A stretch of DNA of 64,000 nt from Batillaria attramentaria (taxonomy: Eukaryota > Mollusca > Gastropoda > Batillariidae), in assembly GCA_018292915.2 (NCBI GenBank), contig JACVVK020000346.1:238501-302500 (forward strand), written 5' to 3'. The number at the start of each line of letters is the position of its first letter. Position 1 is the stretch's first letter. The translations under genes and the position numbers were made by a program. Below the pieces are notes generated by a model. That model was given only the letters and a program-made list of their open reading frames with translations. It did not search any database and was not told where the DNA came from. This document shows positions 37,937 through 44,762 of the stretch, piece by piece.

Positions 37937-40900
37937 GCGCACCACCACCACCAACAGTAACAACAAATGAGAACAAATACCTAGGTACATGCACACTTCT
38001 ATGTCGTTTCGCAATCCTTAACAGGCTGGTTCTGCAGCACGCGGAGATTTGTGTGTGTGACGTCAACCACACTGTATCGATTACTTCAGCAGTGCCGTCT
38101 CGTTGTGTAGAAAGCATTCATATCAGTTCTGTAACCAAAAGCCCGCATTGTCTATTCCATCACAGGTTAATACCTACAGTTTACATCCTTACACCACAGC
38201 GTGATCGGCCTCAGACTGGCGGAGTCGACAATTAGCACAGACTCCTTACGTTTCCCGTTTCCTCCGGCTGTATCAACTGTGCCTGTTTGAGTAATGTGTC
38301 CATCACTGTCAAGGGTACATCAAATGCGGCCAGTCTGTCTTGACTGAATAGTGTTCGGCTGAGCTGCGCCCCCCCCCCCCCCCACACACACACACACTAC
38401 CCTGCCTTACTAGGGCCGTGTCTAAGCACTGTTTTGGCTAGGACGTGAAACTCCGAATATCTAGCTACCCACAGGCACAGGTAAATTGTCGACATTTGAA
38501 AATAAAAAAAGGCATTTTCATAAGTCATAACTATCTCACTGCTCTAATACCGGTATTATAGTAGGGAGATATGGGGGTTTGCGATGGGAATGATGTATGA
38601 AAATACCTTTTTGTTTTCAAACATCGACAATATATGTGCAGCCCACCCTACACCGTAATAAGTGTCCAGCGCTTCGATTTGATGAGTTCAGAAAAAAAAA
38701 AAGTAATTGCTGCTGTTTATAGTGTACATGCCAGTGACCAAAACCACTGCCAACTTGATAATAATTTTTTTTTTTTAATTGAAAACTACCACACACCCAC
38801 CACGGACGCTAGTGAAGACTGCTACAGGTGGAGGGTTGGACTTTCAAGGCTTGGGTCTTGAGTTCAAATCCCGGCCGGGACCAAAGATTTGCGCTGGCCT
38901 TTTCCTCGTTGCCCTGTCTTTGACGTCAACCATATGTAGTGGAAAAGGACGTTAAACCCCCAAACACCCTCGCACCACCCCCCCTCCGTGTCACCTACCC
39001 TGTTTTCCAATTTATTTTAGCAACTAAAGGCACAACTCACATTATTATGAAGCAAAATTTACACAACAGCACAGAGGAAATGAAGGTAAAGATGGTGAAA
39101 CATTGCAGAGCAAGGATACGATCCCTACAACCCGGGATCCGGCAGGCTGTCCCCCAGGGGATGGGATCCGACCCCAGGGACCCGGGATCGGCTGGATCAG
39201 GACACTTTCATCCCCACTCTCAGCCTTGACGAGGAGGAAGACGAGCTTCACGCATTCCGCCCCATTGAGCCAGCGGGGTACCCCTCAAAGGGTAATGATA
39301 CTTATTTTGGATTGGTCACTGTGGTATAGGTTTGATAATGCGGAGCGTCGCGGGCGATTCGATGCGTGCATTTCAAAATCCCGTACGAGCCGATACTAGT
39401 AACCGTGATCCGTCTGGCCAATAAATGAATGAAGGATTAATAAATATAAATCCGGATTATTTTTTTAAATGTCGGAAGTTGCAGAACACTACCTCAACAA
39501 ATTTCACTCTTTCTTCTGATTGTGATGGGTGCGCGCAAAACTAAAAGTATACCTCAGTAACTTTGATGCTGTCTTCAGATCCGGGTTGATGCGAGTTGGC
39601 AAGATCAAACCTCAGAAAATTTGACTCTCTCTTCAGGGGTGATGGGTGTGCGCAAAAACTCAGCCTCAATAAATTTCAGTCTTTCTTCTGAGTTGAGGGG
39701 TGTGCGCAAACCTCACTGAAGCTCAACAAGGGAGCCGGGTTGGCCGAATGGTAGAGCGCTGGACTTCTAATGCTCGGGTAGTGAGTTCGTATCCCGGCTG
39801 GGGGCCAAATATTTGTGCTTGCTTTTTCATCGGTGTGCGCAAAACTCAGCCTCAATAAATTTTACGCTCTCTTCTGAGTTGAAGGGTGTGCGCAAACCTC
39901 AAGCTCAATAAATTTAACTCTCTGTTCAGGAGTGCGAGCCTCAATAAATTTATCACTCTCCAGGGGTGGTGGGTGTTTGCAAAACTCAACCTCAATAAAT
40001 TTGACCCTCTCTTCAGATCAGGTGTGATGGATGTGCGCAAAACTCAATCTCAGTAAATTCTCCTCTTCTCAGGAATGATGGATGTGCAGAAAACTCAACC
40101 TCAATAAATTTAAGACTCACTCTAAGGGTGTGATATATTAATTTTGCACAAAACACAACCTCAATTAATGTTAACGGTCTCTTCCGGAAGGGGGGGGGGG
40201 TGATGGGCGTGCACAACACTCAATAAATTTGACACTCTCTTCAAATCAGGGGTGATGAGTGTGATCAAAGCTTAGCCTCAGTTAATTGTTCGCTGTGTGT
40301 GTCTTCAGGGGTGATGGGAGTGCGCAAAACCCAACCCCAGGACGACGTGACCAACGAACTGAAGACCATGATGGGCGGTGGTCGCCGTGGTGGTGACATG
40401 TACGGAGCAGGGGACTACCAGCGTGACGCCCAGCGTGACCTGCAGGCACGTGACAGTCACCAGCATGACCGCCGTCCGTCAGCATCACCACCGAGCTCTC
40501 AGGGTGGCGCGACCCCTCGCTACATCAGCCCAACATCCGGGACAGAGGAAGTGACGTCATGGCTGGAAGCGAAGGGATTCAGTCACTTGTGAGTGTCACT
40601 TTCCACGCAGGTCGTGGGCGCAACTGGCACCCACTCTTCCATTCAAACGTCCGTAGCTTGCTCGTTTTTTCCTTTCATTTTATGACTGTCAATCTCATTG
40701 CATATATTGTATGAACATACAGGGCCCGCATGTAAAAGTCGGGGTTAGGGAGTTTAGCCCCTGGCTAGAGTCTAACCTCGAACTAAACTAGCTCTAGGGT
40801 AAAAAATGTTTGTTTTTTTTTTAAATCTGGAAGCGGGTCCATTACAGCCAGGCGCCAATGCCGTCATAGAAGGATTTTTGTCTTTCTTTCTTCGCTTCCT

Positions 40901-41212
40901 TTTTTATTTAATTTTGTTTTGGGGTTCCTTTTGTCCTAGTCTGGGTTAGGCCCGTAGCCTTGGGTTAAATTAATCTCGAGTTCTACATACGGGCACTCAT
41001 CTACTTCTTCATGGCAACACTGACCTTCCATTGTCAGTTAACGTACATATTTTTCACACAGTTCTAGAGTTTATCACACTTTCGGCACGTTTTTCTTAGC
41101 CACATAAATAAATACATTAATACATACTATCATCGACTGTAGCAGCTGACCGCCGTTGATATGAAAATGCTCACTGACAAAATGAGACCTACCCCCCCTC
41201 CCCCCGCTCCCT

Positions 41213-41277
<65 letters not shown>

Positions 41278-43247
41278 TAATTCGTGAACCACCGTTGCAA
41301 AGGTTGTTTAATTGAATTTTTATTGAGCATGTCATAAGTACGTCTTGTTTATGCTCAAACTGTTTTTCTGTACTTTCTCCAGTGCAACAAAATAAATGTG
41401 TTTAAACCAATCTCATTGCCCCGTCTTTGGTATCGTCTGCGTGTTGTGGAAACGGACGTCAGACCATTAAACTCCCACCCAGCCGCCAGCACTGTTGTAC
41501 AGCTTTCTCTATCATAAAGTATACTAATAATAGTTTAATAATAGTATTAATAATGGATCCTTTTATACCGATTATGCTCTAATTACAAAGAAAAAGGTTA
41601 GAAAACGTATGCGTGTGGTGGAAACGGACGTCAAACCATTAACCACCCCTCCCGTCACCTCCGCCAGCACTGCTGTAGAGCTTTCTCCACTGCCGTAAAG
41701 TTTAATAATGATACAGATTTAATAATAGTCATAATTATGGACCCTTTCATACCGATTATGCTCGGCGAGCAGTAACCAAAAAAAAAAAAAAAAAAAAAGA
41801 GAGAGAGAGAAAACTCAAAGTGCATGTTTGAAGGTTTAAGGGTGTATATTTTATGAAGACCCTGCTTTTGTAAGGTTCAGCTGTCTGGTGCTTGTAATTC
41901 TCATCTACTGTATTCATAGTTTGTTTACTGGCCTGCCTGTAGGTGCCAGCAGACATTTCAAGGCTACACAGGCAGTGAACTCTTCTCCCTGCACCGCCAG
42001 GATCTGGAGCAGCTCATCGGGCACGAGGAGGCGGCCAGACTGGAAGGGCAGCTAATTCTGCAGAAAAAGATGACAGGAGTAAGTACCCTTGAGTGCGAGT
42101 GGTTTGGGTGGGTTTTTTGTTTGTTTGTTTTTTTGGTCAATTTTGTTTGTTTTTCCCCTTCTCGGCGATAGGTCATTTCACAAGTGAATACGCATTACTA
42201 CATTGTTTGTTTGTTTGTTTGTTTGTTGTTGTTGTTGGTTTGTTTCTGTTTTTGTTCAGTTTTGAGGCTGTAAGTTGGTTGTTTTTTTGTTTTGTTTTGT
42301 TTTGGTGTGCGTATTTGTTGCTGTTTTTGTTTGGTTTTGTTTTGTTTGTGTGTTCATTTTTGAGAATTTTTGTAAGAATACTTTGGAGGGTTTTTTTTTT
42401 TTTTTTTGGGGGGGGGTGGTTTAAAGAATGTTGTGCGCTTTTTTTTTCTTTTTTTTTTGGGGGGGGGGGGATTTTAAAAAAAAACAAAGAAGTTTTGTGA
42501 ATGTTTGCAGAGAACGTATTGAGAACTTAGGTTTCTAAAATGGATGTTCTAAGTGTCTTAAGAGTATTTCCCGCTTGCTTGTTACAGTACAAAACTAAAA
42601 GCACGGCAGAGCTACAGGCGATCTTCCAGAAACGACGCGCCAGGGCCGACAACCAGGGTAGAGGTGCTTTAGGCCAGCCACCCGACTTCCGACCTTCCAC
42701 TCCTTCTGATGGCCCGGAATCAGAGAGTAAGTAGTGGATTTAAATTAAAGCCTACATGAAGCTGTAAAGCCGACATAGAACCACCCACCCTGTATGTTGT
42801 GCGTATTCAGTTAATCAAAGAGTCCGTTAAAGATGCCAGGTTCTTCATTCAGTATATGCTTCTAGCTTTTCCAGCTTCTTTAACGCTTTTAGCCCTGCCA
42901 CCGTATCTCCTACGGTCTCGCAGACCCTAACAATAATATGCGTGCATGTGACCGACTCTCATAGGCTCTGCACAGTGGAAGATTCCCCTGTAGGATGGAT
43001 CCGACACTTCTTGAGAAATAGTTTTGTATGCAAGAGCGTAGCTTTAGATCTAGCACACTTGAAAAACTCCCAGGCAGAGAGCGTTATCGCTGCTGAGATT
43101 CCTTCAGGGCTGAAAGGGTTAACCTGGACTCAACTTTCAGGTGATTCTGATGACCAGCAGCTGGCCAACACAGGGAAGACACTGCGAGATCTGCTCATCA
43201 GACAACGACAGAAAATCATCGGCGCCCGAATCTTTGACCAGCAGTAA
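283..43247 (+). CDS. Eps8: Eps8-family actin-capping/bundling adaptor, 5' truncated gene of 18 exons
   Basis: Seen: 18 spliced segments with compatible phases, about 1,085 codons, ending in TAA at 43245. Order: end of PTB region, Q/N-rich insert, IPPPP segment, central helices ([57 protein letters not shown] [12 protein letters not shown]), SH3 ([12 protein letters not shown] then [13 protein letters not shown]), and the SAM-like C terminus ([30 protein letters not shown]). These match vertebrate EPS8/EPS8L in order and sequence. Known of the family: PTB and SH3 domains recruit receptors and Abi1/Sos1, and the C-terminal region caps barbed ends and bundles actin in filopodia, microvilli and stereocilia. 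Odd: reading frame breaks in exons 2 and 3, and splice-junction tandem arrays at exons 11 and 15. The PTB exons and start lie upstream of the window. Confidence 0.95.
635..1497 (+). CDS. Eps8: Eps8 exon b: long Q/N/S-rich insert with frame break
   Basis: Acceptor TTTGTTTCAG before 635. Frame 1 ([20 protein letters not shown]) stays open to a TGA at 954-956. A second frame, open from 851 to beyond 1497, carries the remaining coding-like sequence, so a one-base shift between 851 and 956 is needed; no plausible intron fits in that space. The product is rich in Gln, Asn and Ser, with NNNNN at about 818-832, a poly-Gln run at about 1132-1152, and two imperfect QSANxQGxTQ repeats. It ends with an NPLY motif (1409-1420) just before the proline segment. 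Donor GTAATG at 1498 joins in frame to exon c; an alternative donor GTGAAA lies at 1461. In vertebrate EPS8 this linker is only about 20 residues. Confidence 0.72.
3215..3385 (+). repeat. Diverged tRNA-derived SINE-like repeat, family A related
   Basis: Carries a B-box-like GTGGGTTCAAATCC followed by TGCCCTGTCTTTGAAA, matching the body of family A copies elsewhere, with about one base in four changed. Confidence 0.55.
4027..4091. repeat. Compound (GT)n(GA)n microsatellite
   Basis: (GT)22 followed by (GA)10, uninterrupted. Confidence 0.98.
5223..5398 (+). repeat. tRNA-derived SINE, family A, full length
   Basis: Head with A box TGGCCGAATGGTAGAGCG and B box GAGTTCGTATCC, like a Leu/Ser tRNA, then the body with TTGCCCCGTCTTTGATATCA and ending GACGTTAAACCCC plus a CACCC tail. 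The same unit recurs at 38805, 39731, 49640, 56801 and 63287. It is a repeat, not a working tRNA gene: no acceptor stem pairing and no anticodon arm of proper form. Confidence 0.85.
5399..5438. repeat. (CT)n microsatellite after SINE A
   Basis: CT repeat with two G interruptions directly after the SINE tail. Confidence 0.95.
5545..5604. repeat. (CA)30 microsatellite
   Basis: Uninterrupted CA repeat. Confidence 0.98.
6719..7112 (+). repeat. tRNA-derived SINE, family B
   Basis: A box GTGGTCTAGTGGTTAAGAG, B box GGTTCGAGTCCC, a body with CTCCGGGTACTCCGGCTTCC, then a 3' part ending in GGCGCTTTGAGCC, AAAGCGCCTATA and an ATT tail. A second copy is at 54652. The 3' part resembles the ends of non-LTR elements, suggesting a LINE partner. 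Confidence 0.85.
8646..8818. repeat. Two long (GT)n tracts flanking a perfect palindrome
   Basis: GT tract 8646-8702, a 30-bp perfect palindrome centred on GAATTC at 8705-8734, then GT tract about 8742-8818. Both GT tracts run in the same orientation. Confidence 0.96.
10326..10584 (-). repeat. Rearranged family A SINE, minus strand
   Basis: 3' part (TTAACGTCCTTTCCCACCAC) at 10326-10397 and tRNA head (GGATTCGAACTCGGGACC) at 10510-10584, separated by unrelated sequence with a poly-G run and (GA)n. Either interrupted or two pieces. Confidence 0.6.
13205..13299 (+). CDS. Eps8: Eps8 exon c: proline-rich IPPPP segment with frame break
   Basis: Acceptor TATTGCAG, donor GTATGT at 13300. Entering from exon b gives [13 protein letters not shown] then TGA at 13242-13244. 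The next frame (from 13207) reads [20 protein letters not shown] and leaves in the phase required by exon d. The two halves together resemble the IPPPPRAPAP segment of human EPS8, so a single extra base near 13233-13241 is likely. Alternatively, use of the donor at 1461 in exon b would keep the second frame open throughout, at the cost of the IPPPP motif. Confidence 0.72.
13300..15912. other. Eps8 introns around exon d
   Basis: Unique AT-rich sequence with a short GT repeat near 14336 and (CT)n at 15475-15496. No mobile element recognised. Confidence 0.55.
13776..13964 (+). CDS. Eps8: Eps8 exon d: Gly/Tyr/Arg-rich linker into central region
   Basis: Acceptor CATTACAGAG, donor GTAAGT at 13965, 63 codons, phase 0 at both ends. 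Starts [20 protein letters not shown], continues Gly-rich, and ends NELLERDV, which aligns with the conserved RIDRDVQ entry to the EPS8 helical region. Confidence 0.9.
15913..16045 (+). CDS. Eps8: Eps8 exon e: conserved helix and Lys/Arg-rich segment
   Basis: Acceptor TTCTGTTACAG, donor GTATGA at 16046. Encodes [20 protein letters not shown] then a basic run ([16 protein letters not shown]). Aligns closely with human EPS8 LNHILDDIEFFITKLQKAAEAF. Confidence 0.95.
16481..16569 (+). CDS. Eps8: Eps8 exon f: FQKFK helix
   Basis: Acceptor TTTTCCACAG, donor GTGAGT at 16570. Encodes [20 protein letters not shown] followed by [10 protein letters not shown]. Matches human PPPPDEFLDCFQKFKHGFNLL. Confidence 0.95.
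16913..17151 (+). CDS. Eps8: Eps8 exon g: central helical region
   Basis: Acceptor CGCCCTGCAG, donor GTAAGT at 17152. Contains [52 protein letters not shown] and WQALGKNW. This is one of the best conserved parts of the family. Confidence 0.96.
17360..17655. repeat. Near-identical 148-bp direct tandem duplication
   Basis: Two copies (17360-17507 and 17508-17655) differing at only a few positions, in the intron between exons g and h. Confidence 0.95.
18044..18215 (+). CDS. Eps8: Eps8 exon h: IPPYVPRF segment
   Basis: Acceptor TTTTACCCAG. Encodes [20 protein letters not shown] and a helical Arg/Glu-rich end. Two donors six bases apart are both in frame: GTATAT at 18210 (protein ends QAR) and the stronger GTGAGT at 18216 (adds Val-Tyr). 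The longer form is given here. Confidence 0.93.
18602..19239. repeat. Compound minisatellite, GAGTGAGTGAATTT separated by (GT)n
   Basis: About 20 units in which a fixed 14-bp core is spaced by GT runs of variable length (5 to more than 20 dinucleotides). Lies in the intron between exons h and i. Confidence 0.97.
19300..19412 (+). mobile_element. 3' end fragment of a non-LTR retrotransposon or SINE tail
   Basis: Contains TGTAAGGCGCTCTGAACTCC and ends in (ATT)n, the pattern seen at the 3' ends of the LINE-like copies here. Located about 30 bases before exon i. Confidence 0.55.
19439..19608 (+). CDS. Eps8: Eps8 exon i: charged linker
   Basis: Acceptor TGCCATTAG, donor GTGACT at 19609. Encodes [20 protein letters not shown] then [18 protein letters not shown]. 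Phases fit both neighbours. Poorly conserved linker between the helical core and SH3. Confidence 0.9.
20418..20770. repeat. Diverged 181-bp direct duplication
   Basis: Copies start GGCTTGCCGACTTTCACTGA at about 20428 and 20609 and share the block ending ACCAGTATTTCTGGTG; the second has a short deletion. Confidence 0.9.
20978..21515 (-). mobile_element. 5'-truncated non-LTR retrotransposon, reverse transcriptase C-terminus and 3' end
   Basis: The minus-strand frame 21515-21147 encodes [40 protein letters not shown] and [13 protein letters not shown], the well-known C-terminal segment of LINE open reading frames, with an intact stop. The 3' region contains poly-G and poly-A runs and ends CGCGTTACAAGACACC followed by (ATC)n, the expected microsatellite tail. 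The 5' break falls exactly at the start of the 33-bp tandem array. Confidence 0.92.
21515..21763. repeat. 33-bp tandem array, about 7.5 nearly perfect copies
   Basis: Unit AAAGTGACCTGCCGGACTTT plus CACTTTACCGCAG. Because 33 is a multiple of three, frames on both strands stay open, but this is a repeat, not a gene. Each unit has AAAGTGA and TCACTTT arms that can pair. Confidence 0.98.
23003..23137 (+). CDS. Eps8: Eps8 exon j: Pro/Arg-rich linker before SH3
   Basis: Acceptor ATCCTGTAG, donor GTACGT at 23138. Encodes [20 protein letters not shown] and ends [16 protein letters not shown]. Confidence 0.9.
23468..23543 (+). CDS. Eps8: Eps8 exon k: N-terminal half of SH3
   Basis: Acceptor ATGTTTCAG, donor GTCAGT at 23544, 76 nt. 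Encodes [20 protein letters not shown] then GDYLQ. This is the ALYDY-RT loop half of SH3; the exon is too short to be picked out by ORF length. Its last 28 bases and donor are repeated twice more downstream (see 23516-23728). Confidence 0.93.
23516..23728 (+). repeat. 71-bp triplication containing the 3' end of Eps8 exon k and its splice donor
   Basis: Copies start at 23516, 23587 and 23658. Each contains CACTGTTCAAAAGGGAGATT and ACTTACAG followed by GTCAGT, GTTGGT or GTCAGT. Copy 1 is the real exon end; copies 2 and 3 lie in the intron and offer donors at 23615 and 23686. Confidence 0.97.
23729..24574. other. Rest of the SH3 intron
   Basis: AT-rich, with a (GA)n patch near 23811, poly-T at 23868 and poly-C at 24243. 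No recognised element. Confidence 0.55.
24575..24688 (+). CDS. Eps8: Eps8 exon l: C-terminal half of SH3
   Basis: Acceptor CATGTGCAG, donor GTCAGT at 24689. Encodes [20 protein letters not shown] then CPYTILKEV. Has the WW pair, the KVRN strand and the GYxPxxIL ending typical of EPS8 SH3. Splices at phase 0 to exon k. Confidence 0.97.
26030..26290. repeat. Diverged tandem repeat of about 90 bp, three copies
   Basis: Blocks share CAAATTCATTG and GGAGAAACTTT-like sequence and each starts with a T-rich run ending in AG or CAGG. Confidence 0.7.
27193..27331. repeat. Interrupted (CA)n and (CT)n microsatellite
   Basis: CA runs broken by GCAAGTGCG-like spacers, then (CT)n. Confidence 0.95.
29804..29885 (+). 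CDS. Eps8: Eps8 exon m: Ser/Pro linker after SH3
   Basis: Acceptor TATTCCACAG, donor GTGACT at 29886. Encodes [20 protein letters not shown] then ANKASRR. Phases fit exons l and n; no conserved motif. Confidence 0.82.
33269..33335. repeat. (GT)n microsatellite
   Basis: GT repeat with two TCTG interruptions. Confidence 0.95.
34107..34149. repeat. (TTTC)n microsatellite
   Basis: TTTC tetranucleotide repeat with one break. Confidence 0.95.
37075..37172 (+). repeat. 3' part of family A SINE
   Basis: Has CAAATATTTGTCTGGC, GTTGCCCCGTCTTCGATATC and a changed GGACG ending; no tRNA head. Confidence 0.7.
37863..37941. repeat. CA/CG alternating tract
   Basis: (CA)n flanked by GCGCGC-type purine-pyrimidine alternation, a strong Z-DNA candidate. 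Confidence 0.93.
38805..38975 (+). repeat. Family A SINE, diverged head
   Basis: Contains GAGTTCAAATCCCGGCC, TTGCCCTGTCTTTGACGTCA and GGACGTTAAACCCCC. Ends about 130 bases before exon n. Confidence 0.8.
39109..39291 (+). CDS. Eps8: Eps8 exon n: acidic linker
   Basis: Donor GTAATG at 39292. Encodes [20 protein letters not shown], then [20 protein letters not shown] and [20 protein letters not shown]. The acceptor ACATTGCAG lies in purine-rich sequence and is weak; a second in-frame AG at 39113-39114 would shorten the exon by two residues. Confidence 0.87.
39491..40308 (+). repeat. Tandem array of about a dozen copies of the exon o splice acceptor and exon start
   Basis: Units of about 50-60 bp, each with CCTCAATAAATTT, a pyrimidine run, CTTCAG or similar, then GGGTGATGGGTGTGCGCAAA. 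The real acceptor and first bases of exon o (GGGTGATGGGAGTGCGCAAA at 40309) are the last unit. Interrupted by a SINE at 39731-39833. Confidence 0.93.
39731..39833 (+). repeat. 3'-truncated family A SINE inside the splice-junction array
   Basis: Head GAGCCGGGTTGGCCGAATGG and B box intact; stops after CTTTTTCATCG, then the array resumes with GTGTGCGCAAAACTC. Confidence 0.85.
40309..40588 (+). CDS. Eps8: Eps8 exon o: capping-region linker and start of SAM-like module
   Basis: Acceptor GTGTCTTCAG, donor GTGAGT at 40589. Starts [20 protein letters not shown], where the amphipathic [11 protein letters not shown] helix corresponds to the EPS8 QDELIHRLT helix used for barbed-end capping, and ends [15 protein letters not shown]. 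The first bases and the acceptor are copied many times in the preceding intron (39491-40308). Confidence 0.95.
40723..40994. mobile_element. Non-autonomous inverted-repeat element (MITE-like), copy 1
   Basis: Left end GGCCCGCATGTAAAAGTCGG and right end CTCGAGTTCTACATACGGGC are imperfect inverted repeats. The inner ends also pair (GGTTAGG and CTAACC blocks). The same ends and inner sequence flank a SINE at 50645-51199. No target duplication could be fixed. Confidence 0.75.
41217..41274. repeat. (CT)29 microsatellite
   Basis: Pure CT repeat in the intron between exons o and p. Confidence 0.98.
41405..41660 (+). repeat. Two 3' fragments of family A SINE
   Basis: CATTGCCCCGTCTTTGGTAT with GGACGTCAGACCATTAAAC at 41405-41482, and GTGGTGGAAACGGACGTCAA at 41614-41650; the sequence between and after (AATAATAGT, GATTATGCTC) is also duplicated, so the whole block is an imperfect direct repeat. 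Confidence 0.7.
41943..42078 (+). CDS. Eps8: Eps8 exon p: core of SAM-like actin-binding module
   Basis: Acceptor TGCCTGTAG, donor GTAAGT at 42079. Encodes [20 protein letters not shown] then [20 protein letters not shown]. Matches the GAQLFSLNKDELRTVCPEGARV part of human EPS8 in layout. Confidence 0.96.
42079..42587. other. T/G-rich short intron between exons p and q
   Basis: Dominated by (TTTG)n and TTTTTGGGGG stretches. Frames through it give Phe-rich ORFs that are not genes. Confidence 0.7.
42588..42726 (+). CDS. Eps8: Eps8 exon q: ELQ-RR helix and Pro/Ser tail
   Basis: Acceptor GCTTGTTACAG, donor GTAAGT at 42727. Encodes [20 protein letters not shown], matching human SSELQEIMRRRQEKI, then a disordered Pro/Ser stretch. 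Confidence 0.95.
43141..43247 (+). CDS. Eps8: Eps8 last exon r: second LLxRQRQK segment and stop
   Basis: Acceptor CAACTTTCAG; stop TAA at 43245. Encodes [20 protein letters not shown] then [15 protein letters not shown]. The [13 protein letters not shown] part resembles the helix already present in exon q. Confidence 0.92.
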
Positions 43248-43274
43248 TATGCGTCGGGGCGACCCGCACAACGG

Positions 43275-43432
43275 CCATGTGTCAAGGATCCACTGACGCA
43301 CAATTTCCAGGTGTCAGGGACCCACCGAGGCACGACTTCCATGTGTCAAGAATCCAGTGACACACAACGTCCATGTGTCAAGAATCCACAGACGCACAAC
43401 TTCCCTGTGTCAAGGATCCACTGACGCAACAC
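43275..43432 (+). repeat. 32-bp tandem repeat, about five copies, in the 3' UTR
   Basis: Unit like ATGTGTCAAGAATCCAC plus GACGCACAACTTCC, 80-90% alike between copies, beginning 28 bases after the stop codon. Confidence 0.92.
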
Positions 43433-43546
43433 CTTTTGTTAGAGACGAGAAGTAATGGCACTGTTTTCTAGTTCAAACGAGCGATTGCGCCCTCTTCCCC
43501 CCGAACAAAACAAAACAAAACAAAAACAAAAAAAACATTGATGGAA

Positions 43547-43622
43547 AAGAACGTTAAACTCCCAAACACCCCATCACCCATACGTGGTGGAAAAGAACGT
43601 TAAACCCCTAAACACCCCCCCC
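43547..43622 (+). repeat. Duplicated 3' tail of family A SINE
   Basis: GGAAAAGAACGTTAAACTCC and again GGAAAAGAACGTTAAACCCC, each followed by a CACCC tail. Confidence 0.75.
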
Positions 43623-43651
43623 CCCATCCCCCAAACACCCCAACAAACATA

Positions 43652-43730
43652 CATTACATACACATTACATATTCATTGCATACACATTAAATACGCATTA
43701 CATACACATTACATACACATTACATACACA
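43652..43730. repeat. ACATTACATACAC tandem repeat
   Basis: About six 12-bp units with small changes. Confidence 0.9.
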
Positions 43731-43767
43731 CAGTCATAATGCATCTTTACACGACATAATGATAATG

Positions 43768-43918
43768 ACAGTCTTGAGTTCGAATCCAGGCTATGGCCAC
43801 ATATTTGTGCTGTTTTGTTGTTGTTGTTGTTGTTGTTGTTTTCTCCTTGCACCGCCTTTGATATCACCTAGTCATGGTGGAAAAGGACGTTAAACTCCCG
43901 CACACCCACCCACCCACC
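43768..43918 (+). repeat. Family A SINE missing its A box, with (TTG)n expansion
   Basis: GAGTTCGAATCCAGGC, CACATATTTGTGCTG, then (TTG)8, then ACCGCCTTTGATATCACC and GGACGTTAAACTCC. Confidence 0.78.
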
Positions 43919-44621
43919 CATCTGGAACGCTTCGGGCCGTATGGGAGTCGTATTGATTGTTCGTAAGGGATTGAACACGTGAACAGTATCCTTTCATCGT
44001 CTCATTTTTCAGCCTGTTATAGAAGTATTGTGTGTAGGAATACAATCTCTGCATAGTGGTTATCCTGCAGTATTGATCGATGCACAGCATGACAAGTAAT
44101 GTTTTAGGGGATGTTGTCGTTTTGTTTTGTGTTGTTTGCAGAACAGTCTATGAAAAGCTTAGCTTGTACCATTCCAGGACACTTTTGAGTTGATAAGTTA
44201 CACTGGTGCATGAACCAAAATTAATTGCGGTGTTATTACTGTCAAGTACATCTGTGCATTCTCATCAAAACAAATGAACCACACACAACCGAAAAATGTA
44301 ATACTTACGTTTGTGTTTGCGTTGAAGTTGTTGTTGTTGTTGTGGTTGCTGTTGTCGTCAAGGCGTCTTACCTGTAAACTTGTCTTTTCTGTTGGCCTTT
44401 CGGCGTTGTTTTGTACTCTGAAAATGACATACGACCAGAAATCTTTCCGTTTGAGTTGATTTTGTTGAAGTATCTCACATTTTTCTTTACATTGTGTAAT
44501 ACTGGTGTTGCGTACGGAAATATTTTCTTACCGGGTGTAGTAGCTCCGCCTGTTCCTAGCAAAATAAGGTAGTAATTAGAATTAGTCATAAACATAATCA
44601 GAATACCCACATCGGACACTT

Positions 44622-44762
44622 TGTATTGCCCGCGGCTGGGGCCATATATTTGTGCTGGCCTTTTTCTTGTTGCCCCGTCTTTGATATCCATATATCACCC
44701 ATACGTGGTGGAAGAGAACGTTAGACTCCCAAACAACCCCCACACCCCCACCCCCACCCCTT
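44622..44762 (+). repeat. 5'-truncated family A SINE
   Basis: Starts within the B box side (CCCGCGGCTGGGGCC), then TTGCCCCGTCTTTGATATCC and GAACGTTAGACTCCC. Confidence 0.8.

Larger units (their letters stand above)
29886..39108. other. Largest late Eps8 intron (9.2 kb)
   Basis: AT-rich, with GT runs (33008, 33269), (TTTC)n at 34107-34149, poly-G at 31290, a short 63-bp duplication near 35098-35206, a CA/CG tract and SINE pieces at its 3' end. AATAAA at about 36381 could allow intronic polyadenylation. No further coding exon recognised. Confidence 0.55.

Noticed and set aside
39103..39399. 98-residue frame and an overlapping 96-residue frame around exon n
   Set aside because: Both are off-frame; the frame [15 protein letters not shown] fits the neighbouring exon phases.
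42093..42500. Phe/Leu-rich 135-residue frame
   Set aside because: It is translation of (TTTG)n and poly-T/poly-G intron sequence.
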